Below, in pieces: positions 26,230 through 33,782 of a stretch of DNA of 40,854 nucleotides. The notes beneath the pieces are model-generated. The model was not told the origin of the DNA and searched no databases. It saw nothing but the letters and a program-made list of their open reading frames with translations. Where the stretch lies: NCBI GenBank assembly GCA_025451275.1, contig JANWKR010000057.1, positions 1-40,854 on the forward strand. Reading direction: 5' to 3'. Source of the DNA: Steroidobacteraceae bacterium. GTDB taxonomy: Bacteria > Pseudomonadota > Gammaproteobacteria > Steroidobacterales > Steroidobacteraceae. How positions within the stretch are numbered: position 1 is the first letter of the stretch; the number at the start of each line of letters is the position of its first letter. Both the position numbers and the translations under genes were made by a program.

Positions 26230-27119
26230 TTGGCCGCCTCGAGCTCGCGCCGCTCGAGCCGCTGGAACCACATGATCGGCACCACCAGCACCAGCAGCAT
26301 GAGGATCGCCACCGCGCTCGCCACCGGCCAGTCGCGGTTCTCGAAGAACTCATCCGACAGCACCCGCCCGATCATCAGCTGGTCGGTGCGGCCGAGCAGC
26401 GTCGGGATGACGTATTCGCCTACCGCCGGGATGAACACCAGCAGGCAGCCAGCGGCGATGCCGGGCAGCGATTGCGGCACCGTGATGCGCCAGAACGCGC
26501 GCCACGGGCGCGCACCGAGATCGGCGGCGGCCTCGAGCAGGGTCACGTCGTGCTTCTCGAGGTTGGCGTACAGCGGCAGGATCATGAACGGCAGGTATGA
26601 GTACACGATGCCGATGTACACAGCGAAATCGGTCTGCATGAGCGCCAGCGGGTGATGGATCACGCCGAGGTACAGCAGCACGTTGTTGATGACGCCGTTG
26701 TTGTTCAGCAGCCCGATCCACGCATACACGCGCAACAGGAACGAGGTCCAGAATGGCAGCACGATCAGCATCAGCAGCACCGGGCGCACCGCGCTGCCCG
26801 AGTGCGCGATCGCATAGGCCATCGGATAGCCGATCAGGAGGCAGCACAGCGTCGACACCGCGGCCACCTTCAGCGAGTACAGGTAGGAGCTGATGTACAG
26901 CTGATCGGTGAACAGGAACGAGTACGCCGACCAGTGCACCTCGAGGTGCGGCGCACCGTGGTGCCAGCTGAGGAGCGGGGTGTACGGCGGGATGGCGAGC
27001 CGCACTTCGGAGAACGAGATGCGGAACACGATGACGAACGGAATGAGGAACAGCACCAGCAGCCACAGGGTGGGAATGCCCGCCACCAGCCGCTGCCCGG
27101 AGCGTTGCGTGAGCCGCAC
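26226..27119 (-). CDS. potH: polyamine ABC transporter permease, PotH/PotB-like
   Basis: The first membrane subunit of the importer, 297 residues with about six helices (IPTLWLLVLFLIPFVIVFRISF as helix 1). Conserved pieces are PFWTSFLLRVYAWIGLLNNNG, YSYLPFMILPLYANLEK and the EAA loop LLEAAADLGARPWRAFWRITVP. YVIPTLLGRTDQLMIGRVLSDEF near the end is diagnostic for PotH. The start is a GTG at 27119, four bases after the ATPase gene's stop, and the 3' end overlaps the PotI start. The tight packing supports one polycistronic message. Confidence 0.93.
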   Translation of the reverse strand: MRLTQRSGQRLVAGIPTLWLLVLFLIPFVIVFRISFSEVRLAIPPYTPLLSWHHGAPHLEVHWSAYSFLFTDQLYISSYLYSLKVAAVSTLCCLLIGYPMAYAIAHSGSAVRPVLLMLIVLPFWTSFLLRVYAWIGLLNNNGVINNVLLYLGVIHHPLALMQTDFAVYIGIVYSYLPFMILPLYANLEKHDVTLLEAAADLGARPWRAFWRITVPQSLPGIAAGCLLVFIPAVGEYVIPTLLGRTDQLMIGRVLSDEFFENRDWPVASAVAILMLLVLVVPIMWFQRLERRELEAAK

Positions 27120-27123
27120 GCGC

Positions 27124-28272
27124 CTACTCCGTCAGCACGACGGGGCTCGAGCCGTGCCAGGAGAGCCATACGCCCTCCTCGCGCGCCAGCGGCCGCTCGC
27201 CGCCACGGGTGATGTTCGGCAGTGTCACGCGCAGCATCTTGCCGGAGTCGATTTGTACCAGGTAGATCGACATGTCGCCCATGTAGGCGATCTCGCGCAC
27301 CGTGCCGCGCACCGCGTTCTCGGCCCCCGCGGCGCCGGCCGCTGGCGGGCGGCGACTGATGTTGATCTTCTCGGGGCGGATGGCGGTCCATACGGTGGTG
27401 CCGTGGCCGCAGGCGACGGCACGCTCGGCGCGTACGGCGCAGCCGAGTTCGCCGCACTCGATGCGCACGAAGCCGGTGCCCTCCTCGCTCACGCGGCCCT
27501 CGAACATGTTGACCGAGCCGATGAAATCGGCGACGAAGCGGCTGGCCGGCGACTCGTAGATGTCCGACGGGGTGCCCACCTGCACGATCTTGCCGTGGTT
27601 CATGACGCCCAGCCGCTGGCCGAGTGTCATGGCCTCCTCCTGGTCGTGCGTGACGACGATGAAGGTCACACCGAGGCGCTGCTGGATGTTGAGCAGCTCG
27701 AACTGGGTGTGTTCGCGCAGCTTCTTGTCGAGCGCCGCGAGCGGCTCATCGAGCAGCAGCAGCTTGGGGCGCTTGACCAGCGCGCGCGCCAGCGCCACGC
27801 GCTGGCGCTGCCCGCCGGACAGCTGGTGCGGCTTGCGCGCTCCGTAGCCGCCCATCTTCACGATGTCGAGGATCTCGCCCACCTGGCGGCGGATGGCGTC
27901 GCGCCCGAGCCCCTCCTGCTCGAGACCGAAGGCCACGTTCTTCTCCACGCTCATGTGCGGGAACAGCGCGTAGGACTGGAACATCATGTTGACCGGACGC
28001 TCGTACGGCGGGATTGCGCTCATGTCCACACCGTCGATATAGACGCTGCCCGCACTCGGGCGCTCGAAGCCCGCCAGCATCCGCAGCAGCGTGGTCTTGC
28101 CAGATCCCGAGCCGCCGAGCAGGCAGAAGATCTCGCCGCGCCGGATGTCGAGCGACACCTCGTCCACGGCCGTGAAGTCGCCGAACTTCTTGGTGACCCG
28201 GGCCAGGCGCACGTAGGCAGCCGGATCGGGACTCGCGGAGGGTGTGGCGGCGCTCATCGGGTTGGCAGTCAT
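27124..28272 (-). CDS. potG: polyamine ABC transporter ATP-binding protein, PotG/PotA-like
   Basis: The ATPase that drives putrescine/spermidine import, 382 residues. Walker A is GGSGSGKTT (about 53-61). The Q-loop is MMFQSYALFPHM, the ABC signature LSGGQRQRVALARAL, Walker B LLLLDEPLAALD and the switch His in VVTHDQEEA. The C-terminal TOBE-type regulatory domain follows (SVNMFEGRVSEEGTGFVRIECG, then AIRPEKINISRR). It lies 25 bases after potF and four bases before potH in the transcribed direction. Confidence 0.95.
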   Translation of the reverse strand: MTANPMSAATPSASPDPAAYVRLARVTKKFGDFTAVDEVSLDIRRGEIFCLLGGSGSGKTTLLRMLAGFERPSAGSVYIDGVDMSAIPPYERPVNMMFQSYALFPHMSVEKNVAFGLEQEGLGRDAIRRQVGEILDIVKMGGYGARKPHQLSGGQRQRVALARALVKRPKLLLLDEPLAALDKKLREHTQFELLNIQQRLGVTFIVVTHDQEEAMTLGQRLGVMNHGKIVQVGTPSDIYESPASRFVADFIGSVNMFEGRVSEEGTGFVRIECGELGCAVRAERAVACGHGTTVWTAIRPEKINISRRPPAAGAAGAENAVRGTVREIAYMGDMSIYLVQIDSGKMLRVTLPNITRGGERPLAREEGVWLSWHGSSPVVLTE

Positions 28273-28297
28273 TGTAATTCGAGGATGTTGCTGCCGC

Positions 28298-29428
28298 TCA
28301 GCGGCCGGTCTTGAAACGTGTCCACATGCGCGTCAGCAGGCGCTGGTAGTCCGCCGGCCGTGCCCGCTCGGGATGCAGCCGCTCGCGCACCTCGGCCGGC
28401 GGGTAGACGCCGGGGTCGTTGCGCACCGCCGGATCGAGCGGCTGGATGTCCGGCAGTACCGCGTTGGCGTACTTGATCAGGTTGGAGTTCTTCGCGGCCA
28501 CCTCCGGGCGCAGCAGGTAGTCGATGAACAGGTGCGCGTTCCTCGCGTGCGGGGCATCCGCCGGGATGGCGAGCACGTCGTAGTTGACGATGGCGCCCTC
28601 CTTGGGGATCGAGTACGCCAGGTCCACGCCCTTGCCGGCCTCCTTGGCACGGTCGTGCGCCTGCTTGATGTCGCCCGACCAGCCCATCACCAGGCAGATG
28701 TCGCCGTTGGCGAGGTTGTCGATGTAGCGCGAGGAGTCCACATAGCGCACGTATGGGCGCATGGCGCGCAGCACCTGCTCGGCCGCCTTCAGGTCCGCGG
28801 GCGAATTGCTGGCCGGGTTGCGGCCGATGTAGAGCAGCACCGTGCCCACGACTTCGGAGGGCGCGTCCAGGATCGACACCCCGCAGTCGGCAAACTTCGC
28901 GACGATCGCCGGGTCGAAGACCATGTGCCAGCTGTCCACGGGCGCGTCCGGCAGGCGCTGGCGGATGGCCGCGGTGTTGTAGCCCACGCCCGATGTGATC
29001 CACATGTAATCGACGCTGTACTGGTTGCCCGGGTCGTACAGCGCCTCGTTGTGCGCCACCTGCGGATCGACGTTCTTGAGGTTCGGCAGCAGCGACTTGT
29101 TCAGCTTCTGGTAGATGTCGGCCTGGATCTGGCGCTCGAGGAACGCCGCCGATGGCACCACGATATCGTAGTTGGTGTGGCCGGTGAGCAGCTTGGTCTC
29201 GAGGATCTCGTTGGAATCAAACACGTCGTAGTTGACGTGAATGCCGTACTCCTTCTGGAAGTCCTCGATCACCGAGGGCTGGATGTAGTCCGACCAGTTG
29301 AAGACGTTGAGGACCTGCTCGTCGCCGCCGGCGGCGCCGGGGTGTGCGCCGGAATCCGTGCCACAGGCGGCCAGCAGCAGCGCCGCAGCAGCGGCGCTGA
29401 TCGTCAGACCTCGGGGGACACCTGTCAC
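28298..29428 (-). CDS. potF: polyamine ABC transporter substrate-binding lipoprotein, PotF/PotD-like
   Basis: The substrate-binding protein of the importer, 376 residues. The opening of the mature part, LNVFNWSDYIQPSVIEDFQKEYGIHVNYDVFDSNE, is typical of PotF; the Trp and Asp of NWSDYI contact the polyamine in the family. Further conserved segments are YDIVVPSAAFLERQI and GDICLVMGWSGDI. A lipobox with Cys22 (ALLLAAC) makes it a predicted lipoprotein, whereas E. coli PotF is a soluble periplasmic protein. It starts with a GTG at 29428, 72 bases after puuA. That gap could hold an internal promoter. Confidence 0.93.
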   Translation of the reverse strand: MTGVPRGLTISAAAAALLLAACGTDSGAHPGAAGGDEQVLNVFNWSDYIQPSVIEDFQKEYGIHVNYDVFDSNEILETKLLTGHTNYDIVVPSAAFLERQIQADIYQKLNKSLLPNLKNVDPQVAHNEALYDPGNQYSVDYMWITSGVGYNTAAIRQRLPDAPVDSWHMVFDPAIVAKFADCGVSILDAPSEVVGTVLLYIGRNPASNSPADLKAAEQVLRAMRPYVRYVDSSRYIDNLANGDICLVMGWSGDIKQAHDRAKEAGKGVDLAYSIPKEGAIVNYDVLAIPADAPHARNAHLFIDYLLRPEVAAKNSNLIKYANAVLPDIQPLDPAVRNDPGVYPPAEVRERLHPERARPADYQRLLTRMWTRFKTGR

Positions 29429-29437
29429 GCTTGTTCT

Positions 29438-29465
29438 TATATATCAGTGCTGCCTGCCCTGAGAA
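29438..29465 (-). promoter_or_regulatory. candidate internal promoter before potF
   Basis: On the minus strand, TTCTCA (29465-29460) and TATATA (29443-29438) are separated by 16 bases and sit in an AT-rich patch that stands out in this GC-rich window. The predicted transcript would start only a few bases before the potF GTG, so the message would be nearly leaderless. It could raise transporter expression relative to puuD-puuA. The match to the sigma-70 consensus is moderate. Confidence 0.3.
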
Positions 29466-29500
29466 GGCGCGCGGGCATCGCGGCGGCGGCGACCCCGCCG

Positions 29501-30841
29501 CTACACGTTGAGCAGCAGGTGCTCGCGCTCCCAGGAGCTGATGACCTGCAGAAACACCTCGTATTCGGCTTCCTTGACGATCGTGAAGGCCTCCACGAAC
29601 GGCTCGCTGAGCAGCTTCACGAGCGGCTCGCAGGCGCGCAGCTCGCGCAGCGCTTCATCCAGCGAGCGCGGCAGGCCGAACGGCAGGTCGTGGGCGCTGC
29701 CGACGATCGGGTCGGACGGCTGCGCGCCCTCGACCATGCCCAGGTAGCCGCAGGCGAGCGAGGCAGCCAGCGCGATGTAGGGGTTGGCATCGGCGCCGCC
29801 GACGCGGTTCTCGACGCGGCGCGCCTGCGCATCCGACATCGGCACGCGCAGCCCGGCAGTACGGTTGTCGTAGCCCCAGTGCACGTTGATGGGCGCCGAC
29901 AGGTAACGGGTCAGGCGGCGGTAGGAGTTGACGTTGGCGCAGAACAGCGCCATCGCCGCCGGCAGGTACTTCTGCAGGCCGCCGATGTGCGCAAAGAACA
30001 GCTGCGAGGGCGTGCCATCGGGATTCGAGAAAATGTTCTTGCGCGTCTTCACATCCACGACGCTCTGGTGGATGTGCATGGCGCTGCCGGGCTCCTTGGC
30101 GTGCGGCTTGGCCATGAAGGTGGCGTACATCTTGTGGCGCAGCGCCGCCTCGCGCGCCGTGCGCTTGAACAGGAACGCCTGATCGGCGAGGTCGAGCGGA
30201 TAGCCGTGGATCAGGTTGATCTCCATCTGCGCCGGGCCATCCTCGTGGATCAGGGTATCGATCTCGATGTCCTGGTCCTCGCAGAACTGGTAGATGTCGT
30301 CGAACAGCGGGTCGAATTCGTTGACCGCCGCGATACTGTAGGACTGGCGTCCGGGCTCGGCACGCCCGGAGCGCCCGACCGGGGGCTTGAGCGGGTAGTC
30401 CGCGTCCTTGTTCTGCTCGACCAGGTAGAATTCGAGCTCCGGGGCCACCACCGGCTCCCAGCCACGCTGCGCGTACAGCTCGAGCACGTTGCGCAGCACG
30501 TGGCGCGGCGCCATCGAGACGCGCCGGCCGTCGGAATAGAAGCAGTCGTGGATCACCTGCGCGGTCGGCTCCGCCGCCCAGGGCACGCGCCGCACCGTCT
30601 TGGGATCGGCCTTGAGGATGATGTCGATCTCGGCCGGGCTCATGGCCTCGCCGGTCTCGGGCGGATAGTCGCCGGTCACCGTCTGCAGGAATACGCTCTC
30701 GGGCAGGCGCATGCCGCCGTCCTCGGCAAACTTCTCCGCCGGCATGATCTTGCCGCGCGCAATGCCGGCCATGTCGGGGATGATCGCCTCGACCTCGGAG
30801 ATGCCGTGATCGCGGAAGAATTGCCGGATCTCACTCACCAT
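29501..30841 (-). CDS. puuA: gamma-glutamylputrescine synthetase
   Basis: A glutamine-synthetase-fold enzyme that joins glutamate to putrescine with ATP, the first step of the Puu pathway. The product is 446 residues, a little shorter than E. coli PuuA (472). Motifs include PDMAGIARGKIMPAEKF, the metal-binding VAPELEFYLVE and EDGPAQMEINL, AKPHAKEPGSAMHIHQS, NRTAGLRVP and RRVENRVGGADANPYIALAASLACG. These read as PuuA-type rather than GlnA, as does the position between puuD and the potF transporter gene. ATG at 30841 follows GAGAGG; puuD stops 12 bases upstream. Confidence 0.93.
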   Translation of the reverse strand: MVSEIRQFFRDHGISEVEAIIPDMAGIARGKIMPAEKFAEDGGMRLPESVFLQTVTGDYPPETGEAMSPAEIDIILKADPKTVRRVPWAAEPTAQVIHDCFYSDGRRVSMAPRHVLRNVLELYAQRGWEPVVAPELEFYLVEQNKDADYPLKPPVGRSGRAEPGRQSYSIAAVNEFDPLFDDIYQFCEDQDIEIDTLIHEDGPAQMEINLIHGYPLDLADQAFLFKRTAREAALRHKMYATFMAKPHAKEPGSAMHIHQSVVDVKTRKNIFSNPDGTPSQLFFAHIGGLQKYLPAAMALFCANVNSYRRLTRYLSAPINVHWGYDNRTAGLRVPMSDAQARRVENRVGGADANPYIALAASLACGYLGMVEGAQPSDPIVGSAHDLPFGLPRSLDEALRELRACEPLVKLLSEPFVEAFTIVKEAEYEVFLQVISSWEREHLLLNV

Positions 30842-30853
30842 GGCGGCAGCCTC

Positions 30854-31609
30854 TCATCTTGACTGGGCGCGCTCGCGGCTCGCCTGCCCGAAGGCGGCGA
30901 ACAGCGCGCGCGAAAACGGGTTGTTCATCACGTGCCACTCCGGGTGCCACTGCACCGCGAGCGCGAAGGCGCGCGCTGCGCGCACGCGGAACGCCTCGAT
31001 CACGCCGTCGGGCGCGCGCGCCTCGACCTCGAGCTCGTCTCCCAGCCGCTCGATACCCTGGCTGTGGAGCGAGTTCACGCGCACGCGCTCCGTGCCGCTC
31101 AGTGCGCGCAGCGTGCCGCCGGGCTCGAGTGTTACGTCGTGCGCGGGCCCGTACTGCACTTCGAGCGGCTGCGACTCATCATCGCGATGATCGAGGTTGC
31201 CCGGCACCTCGTGCAGCTTCTGGTGCAGCGTGCCGCCGAACGCAACGTTCATCTCCTGGAAGCCGCGGCAGATGCCGAACACCGGCACCCCGCCGGCCAC
31301 CGCCTTGCGGATCAGCGGCAGCGTCGTGGCATCGCGTGCCGGGTCATGCAGCGTTCCCGGCGCGCTCGGCTCGCCCTGGTAACGGTGCGGCTCGACGTTC
31401 GAGGGGCTGCCCGTGAACAGCAGCCCATCCAGGCGCTCGAGCAGCTCCTCGAAACGCAGCTCCTCGGCGAGCGCCGGGATCAGCAGCGGGGCCGCGCCGG
31501 AGGCCACCATGACCGCCCGGGCATACTTCTCCCCCACCATGTGGAACGGGTGTTTGCCGACCATGCGCCGGTCGGCGGGGATACCAATGAGCGGGCGGAC
31601 GGCTGCCAT
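30854..31609 (-). CDS. puuD: gamma-glutamyl-gamma-aminobutyrate hydrolase
   Basis: A class I glutamine amidotransferase-like hydrolase that releases glutamate and GABA from gamma-glutamyl-GABA, the last Puu step. It has 251 residues. The nucleophile is Cys114 in FGICRGFQE, the same number as in E. coli PuuD, with His223 and Glu225 in QWHPEWH completing the triad. GSPSNVEPHRY is also typical. The gene is first in the leftward operon. A 16-base perfect palindrome lies 16 bases upstream of its ATG and probably serves as an operator. Confidence 0.95.
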   Translation of the reverse strand: MAAVRPLIGIPADRRMVGKHPFHMVGEKYARAVMVASGAAPLLIPALAEELRFEELLERLDGLLFTGSPSNVEPHRYQGEPSAPGTLHDPARDATTLPLIRKAVAGGVPVFGICRGFQEMNVAFGGTLHQKLHEVPGNLDHRDDESQPLEVQYGPAHDVTLEPGGTLRALSGTERVRVNSLHSQGIERLGDELEVEARAPDGVIEAFRVRAARAFALAVQWHPEWHVMNNPFSRALFAAFGQASRERAQSR

Positions 31610-31625
31610 GGCGGCTGCGAGGCCT

Positions 31626-31641
31626 GTTTAAGATCTTAAAC
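31626..31641. promoter_or_regulatory. operator-like palindrome upstream of puuD
   Basis: GTTTAAGATCTTAAAC is a perfect 16-base palindrome in an otherwise GC-rich region, 16 bases before the puuD start codon. Its right 12 bases recur exactly at 31841-31852 beside the puuB start. It probably binds a dimeric regulator of the putrescine genes. No regulator gene is present in the window. Confidence 0.7.
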
Positions 31642-31780
31642 AAAGGGCCCCGGCGACTCTCCAAAGTAGGCCACCATTAGACCACAGGTGCGGTGTGGAA
31701 GCTTAGCCTTGCGCCACGGGCCGGAAGTCCGCTAATGCCGAAACTGCGCTTTTAACGGGTCCATGCGGGCCCGGCCCGAT

Positions 31781-31810
31781 TTGCCGGCCCCCAGGGCGGC
31801 TCGCTATCCT
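31781..31810 (+). promoter_or_regulatory. candidate sigma-70 promoter for puuB
   Basis: TTGCCG (31781-31786) and TATCCT (31805-31810) are 18 bases apart and directed at puuB. Transcription would begin near 31817, leaving the operator-like repeat (31841-31852) inside a leader of about 40 bases. Four of six bases match the consensus in each box. Confidence 0.35.
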
Positions 31811-31840
31811 GCCCGGCCCGCGCCTCACCCCGAAATTGCG

Positions 31841-31852
31841 AAGATCTTAAAC
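31841..31852. promoter_or_regulatory. operator-like repeat upstream of puuB
   Basis: AAGATCTTAAAC repeats 12 of the 16 bases of the palindrome at 31626-31641. The left arm has degenerated to GCG before AAGATCTT. It ends five bases before the puuB ATG, so a bound protein would sit over the translation start region. Two related sites flanking a divergent promoter region suggest one regulator controlling both directions. Confidence 0.6.
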
Positions 31853-31857
31853 ACTCC

Positions 31858-33144
31858 ATGTCCCGCCTCGATTATGTCGCCTCTTACTATGCCGCCTCCG
31901 CGCACGCCTGGCCGGAGCGCCCGGCGCTCGAGGGGACCCTCGAGTGCGACGTGTGCGTGGTCGGCGGCGGGATCGCCGGCTGCTCGACCGCGCTGCACCT
32001 GGCGCAGGCGGGGCTGTCGGTGGTGCTGCTGGAAGAGCACCGCGTCTCCTGGGGCGCATCGGGTCGCAGCGGCGCCCAGGCGCTGTTCGGGGTAGCGGCC
32101 GGGCAGGCCAAGCTTGAGCGCCTGATTGGCGCAGGCGCGGCCCGCACGGTGTGGGACGTGAGCGTCGAGGGCCTCGCGCTCATGCGCGAGCTCATCGCCC
32201 GGCACGGCATCGCCTGCGACTGGGCCGACGGCTACCTGCTCACCGCGGTCAAGGAGCGTCACGTCCGCGAGCTGCGCGCCGAGCTCGCCGAACTCACCGA
32301 ACGCTACGGCTATGGGAGCGTGCGCTACGTGCCACGCGAGGAGCTGGCGACCACGCTCGGCACCGCGCGCTACCTCGGCGCGCTCTACGACAGCAACAGC
32401 GGACACCTGCACCCGCTCAACTACTGCCAGGGGCTGGCGGCCGCGGCCGAGGCCGGCGGCGCGCGCATCTTCGAGGGTACCCGCGCCCTGCGCTTCGCCG
32501 CCGGCGGCCGCGCCGGAGTGCGGGTGACCACGCCGCGTGGCGAGGTGCGGTCGCGCTTCCTGGCGCTGTGCGGCAACGTGTACCTGGGCGCCATGGCACC
32601 ACAGCTGGCGCGCAAGATCATGGCGGTCGCGACCTACATCGTGGCTACCGAGTCCCTGGGTGTGGAGCGTGCGCGAGCGCTGATCGCCAACAATGCCGCC
32701 GTCAGCGATATGAACTGGGTGCTCGACTATTTCCGCCGCTCCGCCGACCACCGTCTGCTGTTCGGCGGCCGCGTCAACTACTCGGGCCTCAGGACCTTTG
32801 ATGCGCCGGGCGCCACCCGTGCACGCATGCTGGCGGTGTTCCCGCAGCTGAAGGACGTGCGCATCGAATACGCCTGGGGGGGTGAGGTGGACATTACCCT
32901 GAACCGCGCCCCGCATTTTGGACGCCTGGCGCCGAACGTGTACTTCCTGCAGGGGTTCTCCGGCCACGGCATCGCGCTCACCGGCATCGCCGGCAAACTG
33001 CTGGCGCAGGCCATCGCCGGCACCGCGTCACGCTTCGACGTGTTCGCGCGCATCCCGCACGCCAATTTCCCCGGCGGTCTGGCGCTGCGGCGCCCGGCGC
33101 TGGTACTGGCGATGCTGTACTACAGGCTCAGGGACCTGCTGTAG
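31858..33144 (+). CDS. puuB: gamma-glutamylputrescine oxidoreductase (FAD-dependent)
   Basis: This flavoprotein oxidises gamma-glutamylputrescine to gamma-glutamyl-gamma-aminobutyraldehyde. The 428-residue product has the N-terminal dinucleotide motif VCVVGGGIAGCSTALHLAQAG and the following LLEEHRVSWGASGRSGAQ, both as in PuuB and the DAO family. YDSNSGHLHPLNYCQGLA and EYAWGGEVDITLNRAPHFGRL are also typical, and the end has FLQGFSGHGIALTGIAGKLLA. It is divergent from puuD-puuA and the pot genes, and the shared 248-base region carries two operator-like sites. The initiation codon 31858 has no clear Shine-Dalgarno sequence, and the operator repeat occupies that place. Confidence 0.92.
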   Translation: MSRLDYVASYYAASAHAWPERPALEGTLECDVCVVGGGIAGCSTALHLAQAGLSVVLLEEHRVSWGASGRSGAQALFGVAAGQAKLERLIGAGAARTVWDVSVEGLALMRELIARHGIACDWADGYLLTAVKERHVRELRAELAELTERYGYGSVRYVPREELATTLGTARYLGALYDSNSGHLHPLNYCQGLAAAAEAGGARIFEGTRALRFAAGGRAGVRVTTPRGEVRSRFLALCGNVYLGAMAPQLARKIMAVATYIVATESLGVERARALIANNAAVSDMNWVLDYFRRSADHRLLFGGRVNYSGLRTFDAPGATRARMLAVFPQLKDVRIEYAWGGEVDITLNRAPHFGRLAPNVYFLQGFSGHGIALTGIAGKLLAQAIAGTASRFDVFARIPHANFPGGLALRRPALVLAMLYYRLRDLL

Positions 33145-33182
33145 GGGTACGCACCCGGCCGCCTTCCGCTAGGATGCGCGCC

Positions 33183-33782
33183 ATGCACAGCGACCCGGCT
33201 TTTCACCGCCATCTCATCGGGTGGCTGTGGTGTGCCTGGGCGCTGTACTGGCTGGTTACGGCGTTCAGCAACAAGGCGACCCGACGCCGTGAGCCGCTGT
33301 CCGCGCGCCTGCTACACGTCGTGCCGCTAGTGGTCGCCGGCGTACTGATCGGCGTGCGCGATATGCCGTGGCCGCTCATGCTGCGCGTGTGGCCACGCTC
33401 GCTGTCGCTGTACTGGCTCGGCGTGGCGCTGGTCGCCGTCGGGCTGGCCTTCGCCGTCTGGGCGCGCGTGCACCTCGGGCGCAACTGGAGCGGCTCGGTT
33501 ACGGTCAAGGAGGCCCACGAGCTGATCCGCACCGGTCCGTATGGCTACGTGCGCCACCCGATCTACACCGGCCTCATCGCGGCGATGCTGGGCACCGTGA
33601 TCGCTTCGGGCACAGTGCGCGCGCTGCTGGCGCTCGTGATCGTCGTCGTCTCACTGCTGCGCAAGCTGCGCACCGAGGAAGCGTTCATGCGCGAGACCTT
33701 CCCGCGCGAGTATCAGCGCTACAGCGCGGCGGTGCCGGCCTTAGTTCCCTTCACAAAGCCTCGGCAATCTGCAGCGCGTTGA
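33183..33782 (+). CDS. isoprenylcysteine carboxyl methyltransferase-family membrane protein
   Basis: A 199-residue integral-membrane protein with about five hydrophobic helices. The methyltransferase signature is in the C-terminal half: HELIRTGPYGYVRHPIYTG, with the conserved RHP, and a later EEAFMRETFPREYQRY, the family's EExxL/FPxxYxxY region. Bacterial members are usually of unknown substrate; methylation of small molecules or lipids is possible. ATG at 33183 is preceded by AGGA at eight bases; an ATG at 33174 is in frame. It begins 38 bases after puuB but is probably unrelated in function. Its last 32 bases overlap the 3' end of asd on the other strand. Confidence 0.87.
   Translation: MHSDPAFHRHLIGWLWCAWALYWLVTAFSNKATRRREPLSARLLHVVPLVVAGVLIGVRDMPWPLMLRVWPRSLSLYWLGVALVAVGLAFAVWARVHLGRNWSGSVTVKEAHELIRTGPYGYVRHPIYTGLIAAMLGTVIASGTVRALLALVIVVVSLLRKLRTEEAFMRETFPREYQRYSAAVPALVPFTKPRQSAAR

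Noticed and set aside
29501..30841. puuA as the housekeeping glutamine synthetase glnA
   Set aside because: Length and motifs fit the PuuA branch, and it is flanked by puuD and a polyamine transporter.
28244..30862. 872-codon plus-strand open frame
   Set aside because: It runs antisense to potF and puuA, both with clear motifs. Its composition (Val, His, Arg, Asp, Gly) is the usual mirror of GC-rich genes.
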